Part shown: one piece after another, positions 43,298 through 54,524 of the stretch
Numbering within the stretch: position 1 is the stretch's first letter
Layout of the letters: every line of letters starts with the position of its first letter
Source: Selaginella moellendorffii
Lineage: Eukaryota > Streptophyta > Lycopodiopsida > Selaginellales > Selaginellaceae
Direction: 5' to 3'
Length of the DNA: 64,000 bases
NCBI RefSeq assembly: GCF_000143415.4
Contig: NW_003314278.1
Span: 2,063,151 to 2,127,150 of the forward strand
Translations under genes and position numbers: made by a program
Notes under the pieces: generated by a model
What the model was told of the DNA's origin: nothing
What the model saw: only the letters and a program-made list of their open reading frames with translations
Databases searched by the model: none

Positions 43298-43955
43298 CTA
43301 GCATACAGAAATGTGAGAATATTAATTTTGTTTCACTACCACAATCTCTATATTACACGTCTAGTCCTTATTACCCATCCGGGAATGTGGAAACCACTAT
43401 CATTATTGATAAAAATGTTCTTGTTACTTCTGAAACAATAATCCAAAGCAAGAGAAAAGAAGAAATGAACAGCACAATGGAAAGCACTAATAAATCCACT
43501 CTATAAACCTTTCAATAGCTTTTATAATCCATTAAATATTATTAAAAAATATAAGTTTTTTATATATATCTTATTTCTTTTGATATATTTTGTCTTTGCA
43601 AAGAGTATAAGTATATATGATATGGACAAATCAAAGAGTTAAATCTATATATGATTTTGGGATTGAAAGGTAATCTTGCAAAAAGGCATATTTGTGTGCC
43701 TGTATGCATTTGCCATTATTATATATGGCAGGCCAGCTATATAAAATAAGGCTATATATTAATTATGTGCTAGTTTTTAGCTTTTGAAACCCTATAGCCA
43801 CTTGTCTCTCATAGTAGGTTGTAATTACTAAGATTGACAATTATGATTCAATATATTGTCATGTTATAATAAAACATCATTCCCAAGATTGAAATATAGT
43901 ATATTAATTAGAGAATTTTTATTGCTAGGAAGTTTAATTCTTCTTGTGTGTTGCA
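43298..43955. other. AT-rich flank of LARD-A and upstream region of the small genes
   Basis: 43298-43480 is the right half of the sequence interrupted by LARD-A (inverted copy at 11728-11905). The rest is AT-rich intergenic DNA with no identified gene. Confidence 0.55.
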
Positions 43956-44507
43956 ATGGTTAGAAAGAAGTTTAACTTTGGTCCCAAAAGCATTTCATAT
44001 GAGTCTCCACCTCCATCTCCAATCTCAACTAATAATCCACCTTCACCTCTACATAACAATCTTTCTTTTCATTTTGAGGGTTGTTGTGAGGTTCTTTCAT
44101 TTGCGACCTTGAGTGCAACTGAACAAGAATTCCTTCCTTATAATGTTGTTAAAAGAGTTGGATTGCCTCCAATGCTCCAAGAGTGATGTCAATATTTTCT
44201 TCAAGATCTTGCTCCAGATATGGCAGGAGAGCTTAATGTAGATATATATTATTTTCAATATCCTATATGCAACTTTTATTTAAACAAGACAAATAGTTGT
44301 ATGGGTTTGGTAAATTTTATTGAAAATTGTCGCAAATGCCCAAGAGCGGGTTTGGAAGGTTTACACGTGTGGATGTATAAGAAAATCAAAAAAGAATTAA
44401 AAACACACAACTATTATGATTTCATGGTGGAGAACAATATTCCATTAGTGAACACTACATTAGTAAGTGCTAAATATGGGATATTAGGCCACCCTTTAAT
44501 GTAATGT
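43956..44507 (+). pseudogene. Small putative zinc-finger gene, broken copy
   Basis: From ATG 43956 the frame reads MVRKKFNFGPKSISYESPPP and stops at TGA 44184-44186. It then continues in the same frame to TAA after GILGHPLM. The intact neighbour at 44767-45315 has CGA (Arg) where this copy has TGA, so a single C-to-T change created the stop. In the finger region, CPIC is YPIC and EHCHNC is ENCRKC. Two of the presumed zinc ligands are thus also lost, indicating relaxed selection. The basic stretch WMYKKIKKELK and NNIPLVNT are conserved. Function unknown. Confidence 0.8.
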
Positions 44508-44707
44508 GAAAGTCATACATAGTTTTTTCAAAAGTTTAATTCTTTATGAGTAAAGTGGAGAATTTTATATTTTTGAGAATGATAGTATTTTAGCATATAT
44601 AAAGATATTATTATATATACAAGTGGTTCTGACACTGTTATAATTCTGAAGTTCCATTTTTGAGACTGACAATTTAAACTTTCAAGAACCCTTAGATCTT
44701 TTCTTAG

Positions 44708-44715
44708 TATAAATA
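44708..44715 (+). promoter_or_regulatory. TATA box of the intact small gene
   Basis: TATAAATA, 59 bp upstream of ATG 44767, a consensus plant TATA box at a plausible distance for a short 5' leader. Confidence 0.5.
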
Positions 44716-44766
44716 CTGACAAAAGATGCTTTCAACATTGAAATTTCAGTTATTTAGAGTATAGGA

Positions 44767-45315
44767 ATGGCTAGGGAAAATGCTATTGCAACTTGCATTT
44801 GGCCCCCATGCATTTCATATAAGTCTCCACTTCCGTCTCCAACTTATACCAACATTCCACCCTTCCTTCCACACAATAATCGTTGTGAGGCTTTTCCTTT
44901 TGTAGCCCCAAGTGTGACTGAACAAGAGATCCCTCTTCCAGATAATGTTTTAGATGTTGCTACTAAAGATGGATTGCCTCATATGCTTCAAGAGCGATGC
45001 CAAATGCTTCTTCAAGATCTTGCTCCAGATATGGCTGAAACTTTTGAAAGAATAAACACATATTATCTCCAATGTCCCATCTGCTATTTTTATTTAGATA
45101 AAACAGAAGGCTGTATAGGTCTAGAAACTTTTCTAGAACATTGTCACAATTGCCTAAGAACTAGTGTGGAAGATGTGCATAAATGGATGTATAAGAAAAT
45201 TAAGAAAGAGTTAAGAAAACACAACCATTATCATTTCATGGTGAGGAACAATATTCCATTAGTAAATACTATATTCACAAGTACTGAATATGGTACTTTG
45301 AGGCCATCCTACTGA
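44767..45315 (+). CDS. Small putative C2HC-type zinc-finger protein, intact copy
   Basis: 182 residues, single exon as read. Residues 10-40 are Pro/Ser-rich (PPCISYKSPLPSPTYTNIPP). The central segment LQERCQMLLQDLAPDMAETF looks helical. A cysteine/histidine cluster follows: C103-x2-C106, C116, H125, C126, H127, C129. C103, C106, H125 and C129 would make a CX2C-X18-HX3C site. After it comes a basic stretch WMYKKIKKELRKHNHYHF and the tail NNIPLVNTIFTSTEYGTLRP. I do not recognise the family. The tandem broken paralogue 811 bp upstream shares the whole layout. A nuclear or nucleic-acid-binding role is only a guess from the basic region and the cluster. Confidence 0.6.
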   Translation: MARENAIATCIWPPCISYKSPLPSPTYTNIPPFLPHNNRCEAFPFVAPSVTEQEIPLPDNVLDVATKDGLPHMLQERCQMLLQDLAPDMAETFERINTYYLQCPICYFYLDKTEGCIGLETFLEHCHNCLRTSVEDVHKWMYKKIKKELRKHNHYHFMVRNNIPLVNTIFTSTEYGTLRPSY

Positions 45316-45339
45316 AAATTCTAGGTACTAATAATTCTT

Positions 45340-45476
45340 ACACTATGATATTATCCATCTCCCCCCACCCCCCTCTCGCCTTTTTTTTTATTAACAAAAT
45401 TGTATTACCTATAGATAATAAACTCATAATACTAGTAATTATGAAATTTGATAGACTAACACTGTAACTCTATCAT
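45340..45476. other. Intergenic, nothing seen
   Basis: Contains a C-run CCCCCCACCCCCC followed by a T-run, otherwise AT-rich. Probable 3' flank of the small gene. Confidence 0.4.
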
Positions 45477-45570
45477 CTTTGACACTGACACTGTCTCTAT
45501 CACTGACACTATCACTATCACTATCTACTGCACTGACACTGTCACTGTCACAATCATTATCACATTGACA
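45477..45570 (+). repeat. CACTGA/CACTAT hexamer microsatellite
   Basis: Imperfect array of GACACT, CACTAT and CACTGT hexamers. Confidence 0.85.
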
Positions 45571-45759
45571 TGTAACACATCTTTCTCATTGTAAGTGGAT
45601 ATATTCAATTGTCTTTTAATGTATCATTAATAAATAGATTTTTCATACCACTCCTCAATTTACACATTGCATATGATGTGCCATACATACCTAGGAAGAC
45701 TTCTAGAAAATTAAATATATATTGTATATAAGTTTATAAAACATCATAAATTACCTCCT

Positions 45760-48700
45760 AGAAGAAACTGATAGAGAAGGATAAAAACCTCTAAGATGGT
45801 GTTTGAAGAACTCATATTCTTCAATCGCAAACACCGATCTACCAGAGTCACATGCTGCTTCGACTATCGAACATTACCTACTATGCAATCGATGACAACA
45901 CCCCTAGTTGGGCAATAAAGCTCAAATAGGACATGCATTGCTGATGGAGATCGAAACTGATACCCAGACAATGTGTTGTAGATGTCATCATTTACGAGAT
46001 TTGGTATGATGTCAGCAAAAGCTATCATACCTTGGCAAAACCCTTGCAGCATGCTCACTATCACAAAAACCATCATTTTCTCTTATGTAGAACACATGGT
46101 AGGTCCACATCATGATCTGAATAATAAAACTTTAGAGACAACCAAAACAGAAGATGATTTCTTACCTTCTCTGGCATGCCTAGGATGCCTTTGGTCTCAA
46201 CCCCAACACTATCTATGATGCACTCGAAAGAGAACCTCTTGAAGTTGACTTGAGTTGCATACTTCATAAGGCAAGACATCCAATGGGGGTCATTTGGGAG
46301 AATGAAGGCAACTTGATCGGTTGTGTGAAGGAGAATTGCTGCCAAAAGGAATGCATCCTTCAAGTGGTTTTTAGTCAGATTGTTCTAACTTGGGACATCA
46401 CCATTAGCGTCTGGAAGACCATCTAGCATGTCAAAGAGCATGAAATTTGTGCTCTTGAGTGGTCACCTATAGATCTTTTGACAAAAGTGCTCCCACTTTT
46501 GCCAGATAGCCATATTCTCAGCATCCTCCTCAAAAGATGCCATCAATGAACTGTAGGAGCTAATAAAGATCCCAACTTCACCACGGAATGCCGTTGGAGA
46601 AATAGGGCGAATCTAGGGGGAGAAGACAAAGATAAGATGTGAACTTAAGAAAAATTTATATATTGTCATGTGGCGTGTGGTAAATGTAAGTTCCTCCAGA
46701 TCCTCTTTATGGGCATCAAGACGAGCTGGAATGAAGTTACTCTTGACAGCTTTTGTTGCAACCATTTTGAGGAACTAAGAAAAGGAGAGAATTAAGAGAA
46801 ATATACCTCAAGAAATTTCTTGGTTATGGGGATGTCTTGGACAATCATCATCACTATTGATTAATTCCTCCAGATGTGGATTTGCACGCTTTCATCAAGG
46901 TAGAACTTCTTAGACATTCTGGTTCTCTTGCTTGACTTCGTCTCGAGGAATTTCTTGCAAGTTGTTCTCACCGCCATTTTCACTCTCCTCGCCATTGGCA
47001 CCAACAGTGTCAACATTCTCGTGGCCATCATCTTCGTCATCCGGGACATCTTTATTATTGCCTCTTGCAGCCTCTCAGTGGGTTGGTGCATAATCTAGCA
47101 TCTCCAATTCCCAAGGACAAGCTTGTTTTGTTACTACTGGAAACTTCATTATTGTCGGGTACATGCCTCCATCTCTCACACCATGCCTCAGAAGTCATTT
47201 GCATACCGGTATTTTGAGAGGAACACCTCTATATTGGAGATACCTATGATAAAAGATAAACAAATTGAGTATAGTTGAGAAATTGTATATTACTTGAAAG
47301 CTGCTCACTGCATGAAGTAAGGTTGGCCAAGTTGTTTATCAAATGGAGTCGTGTTTATGGCCTTTTTTGGCAGCCAGTCCTCTCCGAGTTTTGTAAGCTC
47401 AGTGGTGACAAAATCCTTGAATGGAAGTTGCTTAGGATCATCCCCTATGAAAGGCACTAGAAACATCTCCCCTTCATATATAGTTTGTGAAATGTAGATG
47501 GTCCTCTTCATCACAGTCTCCATCATACTGTCCAAACCTTTTTCTCCTTCCCTGAGTCTGCTATTGAGGTCGTTCAAAATGTGTATCTGTTCCTCATATA
47601 TAAGTTTCGACTTTGAGATGTTGTAAATAATCTCATCTGGAGTCTTGCCCACTTAAGAAATAACTTTTTGTGAGTAACCTTCATGTAAATGCAAATAATA
47701 TTTACTTTCATGACAAGCAATCTTTGTTATGATATCGAACCACTCCTTTGGGCGTCGAGAGTCAGCCATATTAAGTAATTTCCTTACCTTTGTCTTCTTT
47801 GTGATGTTGATTTTCTTGTCAATTGCAGCTAAATGCTCCGAGAGTTCTTGATCATTTTCAGCTCGATGCGATTGTGCATATGCATCTTGCTTAACCTTCA
47901 CCAATGGCTGAAGATAACACAAACATTCTATGATAAAAAGTATACTTGGAAGAACATACCTTACTCCACACAGCTATCATAAAAGCCATTGGATTCTTGT
48001 ACTATCTATTGGCATCTTGACGACCTTGTTGATGCCAAATAAGTGATGCTAAATCATCACCATAATGGCTGCAGACTGCATCCTTGTCGAGATTAGCAAG
48101 AAACCAGATTTACTCGATATCATGTACTAGGCTATGTTTTTGCACTACAAACTGTCCCAACCTGGAAGACACAAATTGTTAAAAGTGATTGAAGAGGGAG
48201 AGGTACTTACGCATTAATTTTGTGGTAAGTTATCACAAGCCTTGCCACATCTAAAGATCCTCTCGCATATACATGTCCAACTAAAACATTGATGTGATAG
48301 ACAGAATCGTCTCAAAAGCATTCATTGATGCACTTCATCCATGCACACTAATGATGATTCTCGTCCATAATGTAGAACATTTTCCCCACAAATTGTTGAG
48401 TCTCAAGATGACTCATAAGCATGTTGTCAAATTCGCGGGACTTCATTTTCCAAATGTCATCCCAAACCCTCTCGATTTCTAGTGACATCGAGAGGGTATT
48501 TGTCATTCCTGGCTTGAAGACCGAAACAAGGAACATACCTATGTTTGTTCCAAGGCCATTTTGTTTGTACAGACAGTTTGTAGTGTTTTTGCACTACAAA
48601 CTGTCCCAACCTGGAAGACACAAATTGTTAAAAGTGATTGAAGAGGGAGAGGTACTTACGCATTAATTTTGTGGTAAGTTATCACAAGCCTTGCCACATC

Positions 48701-49290
48701 TAAAGATCCTCTCGTGTATACATGTCCAACTAAAACATTGATGTGATAGACAGAATCGTCTCGAAAGCATTCATTGATGCACTTCATCCATGCACACTAA
48801 TGATGATTCCCGTCCATAGTGTAGAACATTTTCCCCACAAATTGTTGAGTCTCAAGATGACTCATAAGCATGTTGTCAAATTCACGGGACTTCATTTTCC
48901 AAATGTCATCCCAAACCCTCTCGATTTCTAGTGACATCGAGAGGGTATTTGTCATTCCTGGCTTGAAGACCAAAACAAGGAACATACCTATGTTTGTTCC
49001 AAGGCCATTCTGTTTGTACAGACTATAGATGTCCATGTTGACGAAGTGCGGTGAAGTAGACCAAATGATGCTTGTTTGAGTGAATGGACATAGTGGGATT
49101 TCTTGAATCATGTCTCTTAGGCCTTCCCACTTGAGAGACTCCAGAGTCGTGTGAATGGCCTTCTCTTTAGTTCTCAAAACTGTCTCTTGGAAGCGCTTGT
49201 TTACAATGTGTTCAAGTAGCTCCACTTCTCTTTCAGCTTTAGCCACACCTCCAGTAACACCATTTTCAACTCTAGCCCCCAGCTAGGGCC
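45760..49290 (-). pseudogene. Decayed multi-exon gene of unknown function
   Basis: Several minus-strand segments read as exons. They include VELLEHIVNKRFQETVL...CPFTQTSIIWSTSPHFVNMD (49025-49290), IERVWDDIWKMKSREFDNML (48797-48975) and LDVARLVITYHKINA (about 48660-48710). Further segments are LGQFVVQKHSLVHDIE (about 48110-48161), LLNMADSRRPKEWFDIITKI (47653-47925), 47305-47652, FILPNDPHWMSCLMKYATQV (46163-46620) and MLQGFCQGMIAFADIIPN (about 45830-46052). Splice signals are clear in places: a 49-bp intron GTAAGTACC...TTCCAG at 48162-48210 and a donor GAGAAG|GTAAGAAA near 46163. In-frame stops occur inside several exons (two between 46400 and 46480), so it is probably dead. I recognise no family. 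Confidence 0.5.
48136..49024 (-). repeat. Tandem segmental duplication inside the decayed gene
   Basis: 48136-48575 and 48585-49024 are 440-bp copies at a 449-bp offset. By eye they differ at about seven to eight positions, mostly transitions, several at CpG. Each contains one exon end, a 49-bp intron and the next exon. The extra copy would duplicate an exon in the transcript. Confidence 0.85.
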
Positions 49291-49374
49291 CAACACCCTA
49301 GTTAGGCGCACTTGGGCACTGCCCCGTAATGTAGCTAGTTTCTGCCATATTTTGCGAATATGTTAAGAGTAATG

Positions 49375-49630
49375 GCATTTGTGGTTTTGGCAGCAATGGT
49401 AGTGATGACAATGGTTGCAATGGTGTTGCTGGTGGTGATGATGGTGGCAATGGTGGTGGTAATAATGGCGATGATGGCAGTGGTGGTAATGGTGGTGATG
49501 ACAGTGGTGGTAATAGTGGTGATGACGGTGGTGTTAATGGTGGTGATGAAGGTAGAGGTGGCAATAGTGGTGAAGGTGGTGGTGGTGGTAATGGTGGTGG
49601 TGGCATTGATGGCGGTGGTGGCAAAAATGG
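49375..49630 (+). repeat. GGTGGTAATGGTGATGA trinucleotide-type repeat
   Basis: Imperfect GGT/GAT/AAT/GCA triplets. Open in several frames (Pro/Leu-rich on the minus strand, Val/Met-rich on the plus strand), which is a property of the repeat and not evidence of coding. Confidence 0.85.
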
Positions 49631-49854
49631 GGGTGTATATAGACTGGAGCTATTTGGTTGCGAAGACGGCAGAGTTGTCGCTATGGAAATCTCTATTTGA
49701 ATATCAACTTGATTGTCGTCCTAGATCTCATTTTCTCATGTCTTCTCTTTGATCCAACATCCTTCTCCTTTGTAGTTGTTTCCGTTTCTGAAAATAAAAA
49801 AAACTCATTAATAATTGAAAATGCATAAGAAGTAAAAATGCATAAGAAGCGGGG

Positions 49855-50520
49855 ACTTTGGGGCAGGGACTTGGTGCAGGTATTGGTTCACCGGTGACCG
49901 GCCCGCCCCAAGCGCCTTGGCTGGCCCGCATGGAGTGCCCAGCCTGGGCACTTGGCACAAGGACTTGGTGTGGGTGCTGGTTTCCCGGTGTACCGGCCAG
50001 TGCCAAAGTGCCATGGCCGGCCCACGCCAAGTGCCTAGCCTAGGCACTTGGACTTGGCGCTTGGGGGCGGGATGGTTCGCCGGCACACCAGCCCGCACGC
50101 CAAGTCCAAGTGCCCACGTGGAGTGCCCAGCTTGGGCACTTGGTGTGGAGAATTGGTATAGGCACCAATTCGCTGGTGTACCGGCCCGCCCCCAAGTGCC
50201 TTGGTCGGCCCGCACAGAGTGCCCAGGCCGGGCACCCCTGTTGGGACTTGGCGCGGGTGCCAGTTCGCTGGTGTACCAGCCCGCCCCCAAGTGCCTTGGC
50301 TGGCCCGCGCGGAGTGCCCAGCCCGGGCACTTGGCGCGGGGACTTGGCGCGGGTGCTAGTTTGCTGGCGTACTAGCCCACTCCCAAGCACCTTGGCTGGC
50401 CCATACTAAGTGCCCGGTCTAGGCACTTGGCGCGGGTGCCGGTTCGCCAGCGTACCGGCCCGCCACGGCCAGCCTGGGCGAAGTCCCCGGCCAAATGCCT
50501 GGCCTGGGCACTTGGCAGTG
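49855..50520. repeat. GC-rich minisatellite, about 115-bp period
   Basis: About six units contain GACTTGGCGCGGGTGCC, GGTTCGCCGGTGTACCGGCC, CCCAAGTGCCTTGGCTGGCC and GAGTGCCCAGCCCGGGCACT. Each unit has internal inverted repeats (CCGGTGTACCGG, AGTGCCCAG...CTGGGCACT). The GC content contrasts sharply with AT-rich neighbours. Long frames exist on both strands in several phases. Confidence 0.85.
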
Positions 50521-50690
50521 GCAGTGCTGGGCATGGCAGCGGCATGGCACTGGGCGTGGTGTGGTATAGGCACAGCAGCACTGGGTGTGGCGTGGGCGTG
50601 GCAGTGCTGGGTGCGGTGTGGGCACGGCGGCATTGGGTGTGGCATGGGAGTGGAGGAGAGGGGATGGAGGAGTAAAAAATTTACTCTTGG
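50521..50690. repeat. GC-rich degenerate repeat
   Basis: GGCAGTGCTGGGCATGG, GGGTGTGGCGTGGGCGTGG-like words in loose tandem, adjoining the minisatellite. Confidence 0.6.
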
Positions 50691-50751
50691 CGGCATTCTG
50701 TTTGATACTGATGGATCTCTACTTTCTGTAAAACCCAAATGCCAGCGGCTG

Positions 50752-50768
50752 CCCTAACCCTAACCTAA
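50752..50768 (+). repeat. Short CCCTAA motif
   Basis: CCCTAACCCTAACCTAA, two and a half hexamers resembling telomere repeats. Too short to be more than suggestive. Confidence 0.5.
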
Positions 50769-50769
50769 C

Positions 50770-52380
50770 TTTCATCATAATCGTTCATGTGGATGCAGTA
50801 AATCTTCATTACATTCTGCAAATATTTGTTAGCAATGTACAATTTCTATTCTGTCATAGATTTGATCACGTGATAAAGTCCTTTTGACTTGTAATTTAAT
50901 AATAGAGGTGTGCTCTAATATGACTATGCTGTAATGTGGAAATAATGTCACAGACGCATGTGTTGAATTGATCACAGTACAAAATTATAAATGAGAATTA
51001 TGTGTTTCTTGCAAGTCATAGCATCTTGTCAGAAAATATAAGATTATTAAATTGTAAGGTGTTATTTCCAAAGCAATATATATATAGATAATTTACTATA
51101 GGTGATAGATGGTAGTACAAAGATAGAATATATTTAAATGATTTCAGAAGAATGTGATGATTTCTGTCTTTAATGAAGTACTAAAAATATGTACAATATT
51201 TAATTTATTTAGCAATAGTTAGTTGATGGTAGATCCTAGAATAAAATCATTCCTATCTTTCATATTATGGCATATGCTTGAGGTGATATTTCTTTCCGTT
51301 CTACCAAAAGTTAGTCCATATAATAAATTTAAGCATCTTTTTGAATTCAATGTATACAGACTTTTAATATTGTACAACATAGTCCTTTATACTTCATACA
51401 AAATTTATTATAACAACATTATTCAATATTAGATCCTAGAATAAAATCACCTTTTCTTTTCAAATAATAGCATAGCATATGTTTGAGGTGACATTTCTTT
51501 ATAAAAGTTCAAAATTTCAAAACCTAAAGGCAACAAAATGGAGAGTTTAGTTTTGCATTACCAAGATCACCTACCACTTTCTTTTTCCCTAAAGTTTTAT
51601 TTTAGAAAGTTTTCTTTACCGACGTTTTAATCTTTCTCTCGGTTATATTTCATTGGAGGCTATGATTCGCAACAACATTGGTATAGTTGAACAATCGGAG
51701 TTTCTTCTTTCGAGTGTAAGTGAAGGTGGACAACATTGGGATTTGTAACATTTCAAGTCGAAGGAGATTCGAGTTTTTGGATCTCCAATCAAAATGCGAG
51801 ACTACAATCCTACCAAAGTGAATGTGAAGCAAGAGTCAGTCGTCATCATTTCTTCCTCTTTTAGTTCTAGTGGAGATGTTAGTCTAGTGCGAGCCAAGAA
51901 TTTTAAAACTCCAACTTCACTGATATTCAAAGTTGTTTGCAACGCTTTCCAGTTTTCCCGCCTCTCTATCGATGTGCTTTCCTTTCTACATAGGCCTGTA
52001 AGCGAGCTCCCATTTACATACAATAGAAATATCTTCTTTGAACTACCACCTCTTATTAGCTCAAAACGAAAGGGGATGGAGATAAAGCAAAACGTTCACA
52101 ACTGATGCAAGATCAAGACCACACATTTCCAGCATTTCGAAAGCACAGTGTCCATGGTTCATTATAGTGGGTATTTGGATTGTGTGAATAAAGCATGCAA
52201 TTGAGAGCACGGTAAAAACTCCACATATTTTGAAGGATCTGCAACCAATCTTCCCATCTATGACACCATTGGTATTGGATTCAAGTGAAGCTCTATTTCA
52301 TTAAAGTGGGAATTGTCATTATCCCACTTGTAAAATAAGGTTTCCAAACCTTTATATAGTATATAAATATAACAAAATTC
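50770..52380. other. AT-rich, no gene recognised
   Basis: Two plus-strand copies of AGATCCTAGAATAAAATCA (51230 and 51430) mark a small diverged duplication. The 103-codon frame 51794-52105 has no recognisable domain. 52285-52335 (AAGCTCTATTTCATTAAAGTGGG) resembles the inner end of the inverted repeats at 57050 and 60150, so a fragment of that transposon family may be present. Confidence 0.4.
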
Positions 52381-52387
52381 AACTGCA

Positions 52388-52734
52388 TTGAGGCACATGC
52401 CATTTTATTTTAAACAAGGAAATGTCTACTCAATCACTTCTCCTCCCCCTGCCACTGCTTCACCTCTCTCTTCTCCTTGTCATCGTCGTCCAATTTCTTT
52501 CCATCCTTTTAATATTGGCTCAGTTGCTCCGAGTCTAGGTGGAGCCCAAGTCCCCATTCAATCTTTACTTTCCCCTTATTAATAAAACAACTTCGTAGAC
52601 TTCCAATAACATGCTGTAACACTTCTAGTATAATGCAAATCCTCTCAAAGAATTATCTTTTAATATTAATACAATGGCATGGAACCCCATGCCATAATAA
52701 GTTACATTTTTAAATAAATACATGCCATCTCAGA
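52388..52734. repeat. Three copies of the 24-bp palindrome or its half
   Basis: GGCACATGCCATTTTATTT (52392-52410), the near-perfect ATGGCATGG...CCATGCCAT (52674-52695) and ACATGCCATCTCAG (52720-52734). A further half is at 52922-52932. Consensus half-site AATGGCATGTGG. Confidence 0.65.
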
Positions 52735-54306
52735 CTGTTATTTTTTGCCTCCAATGCCTATACAATAATCTTGGAATTTCATCACTCTCCACACTATCAG
52801 GATTTAAACCCAATAGTAATGCCATCTCTTCTCTAATACGTCCACGCTCATGTTCAGTGGTCGAAGAACCCATTCGGTTGAGCAGATTATGGAGATGCGG
52901 ATAGTGCTTGGCTAAACAATATACATGCCATAAATGATGACTGGTGTCTGTCCGATCAAATGGCTTCTGATATACCGTTCCATCTGCCATTTGGTTGATT
53001 TCTGCAGCCACCTCCTGGACTGGCCGGTTCTCTATCACCATCGCTCCAAGCCATTTTGCAAAGTCCCCCAGAACATACGGTTTCTTCTCCCTAGTTCCCA
53101 TACTGCAAGAGATGGGGTACACTGCATATGTGTGCGTGTTCGCTACAGTTTTAATCGGCGAGTCATTGATGATGAGGATTTCACTTGACCTAGCAGTCCG
53201 GTTCATCACTACAGCCTCTGGCTTGATGAAGATGGGCTTGCTACCCCTCACATGGACCATAGTCAAGCAATCCTCCTGCATTAGGAGAAAGTCAAATGGT
53301 AATATTACTCGCGTCTGATCGTGCATCATATGTAGCAACGTTAATGCATTGTGGCGCATCATGGATGTCCAAACTCCCAATTGCAAATTGAACCCGGCCC
53401 TCTGTTTTAAGTGTCGCATGGTCATTATTAGATCCCATAGTTTTTCCCGTGTGATTAATGTGAATCTGTCTCTTTTGACCAACTTGCGACCGCAGGCTTT
53501 GGAGGGTGCAGTGACATTTGAGGACAAGCCACGCTCATGGGAGAAAAGGACACCGTTCAGATCAAAAACGATACAGTAACTTCGCCGTGACTCTGAAATG
53601 AAATGCGTCAACATAAAAAATGGTACAAGTCAATTTTACCATCTACAATAGTAATAGTAACAAGTACTATTATCTGCGACGATTTTTGCTGCCTCTTCTT
53701 GCTCTTTCTCCTCTTTGCGGCTCTTCTTTTTGGTGGGTGTAGTGTTTGAAACCGAGGCAATGGCATCACCGAGTAGCTTCTTTTTTGGAGCAGGAGAGTC
53801 AGACGTCGGCTTGAGCTTGACCACCCTTTTCTGCTTTGGGGTAGTTTCCAGATCGTCCCCTTCGCTTCGCAAACTGGAGGCACTCTCAACGGCTCAATGT
53901 TGGAATATAGTTTTTGAACATTGCCGTAGGTGAGGTCCGTGGATTCCATGTGATCTTCATAGACCCGCAGCGTCTTTGAAATTGTGGGCCTCCTGGACAA
54001 CCTCTCCCTAGCTCCCTCTAGGAATTCCTCATAGCCGCTGCCCCCCTCTAGGAAGCCGCTAGGATGTGCAAGGTGGATCTTGAAGGCGGACGCTGTCTCT
54101 ACCACAAGTGCCAGTCCATATTCTTGCATGGAATTGCATGGAGTGTCTGTCACTTGGATGAGGATCCCCATGCATTCTTTTCTCCCACCATTTGTGTTGT
54201 ACAGCCTCAGATCCTCGCCTTCCATCCCAAAAGTCCAACTGGTGAGCTCCTCCCCCTTCCCTGCATCCACATTGATAGTGGCTGGAAGAAGAACGCAATT
54301 CCTCGC
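52730..54306 (-). CDS. FCP1/NIF-like HAD-superfamily protein, N-terminal part uncertain
   Basis: The last exon (52730-53592) encodes YCIVFDLNGVLFSHE, LQLGVWTSMMRHNALTLLHM, and LIINDSPIKTVANTHTYAVYP. These are the motif I, motif II-like and motif III blocks of FCP1/SCP-type phosphatases that act on phosphoproteins such as the RNA polymerase II tail. Motif I is DLNG instead of DxD, so the acid/base Asp is replaced by Asn and catalysis is doubtful. Before it a 76-bp intron (53593-53668, GTACTTG...TTTCAG) joins in phase to a Lys/Glu-rich linker (KKSRKEEKEQEEAAKIV). The exon 53669-54306 begins after an acceptor TTCTGAACAG. It has one frame change near 53900, from YSNIEPL to VESASSLRSEGDD. Either an error, an unseen intron or early decay explains it. 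The first exon was not found. Confidence 0.6.
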
Positions 54307-54365
54307 CTGTTCAGAAATGCACAACAATTAGAGCTGACAGATGAAAAGCTAGCAGCTGGAAATAA

Positions 54366-54524
54366 CGTGAGGCCACATGCCATTCACCATTGCATCAGAT
54401 GTCTTGAGGCTGCATCCTAAGATGGCGTGAGGCTATACGCCATCTGTAACCGGACTGCACTCGAGAGCCCAATCAGTGCATGCCAATGTTGCTACTGAAT
54501 GGCATGTGGCCTCATGCTATTTTC
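54366..54524. repeat. Three copies of the 24-bp palindrome
   Basis: CGTGAGGCCACATGCCATTC (54366-54385), GATGGCGT...ACGCCATC with perfect 8-bp arms (54421-54443) and AATGGCATGTGGCCTCATGC (54498-54517). They lie upstream of the FCP1-like exon, probably in an intron. Confidence 0.7.

Noticed and set aside
49298-49624. Proline-rich protein on the minus strand
   Set aside because: Simple product of the trinucleotide repeat; the complementary strand is equally open.
49808-50738. Overlapping open frames of 60-160 codons in the GC-rich minisatellite
   Set aside because: Open in five or more frames at once because of GC-rich repeat content; no domain, no consistent start.
51794-52105. 103-codon frame as a gene
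   Set aside because: No recognisable motif, no TATA box at a suitable distance, and an equally plausible minus-strand frame overlaps it. Left as unassigned.
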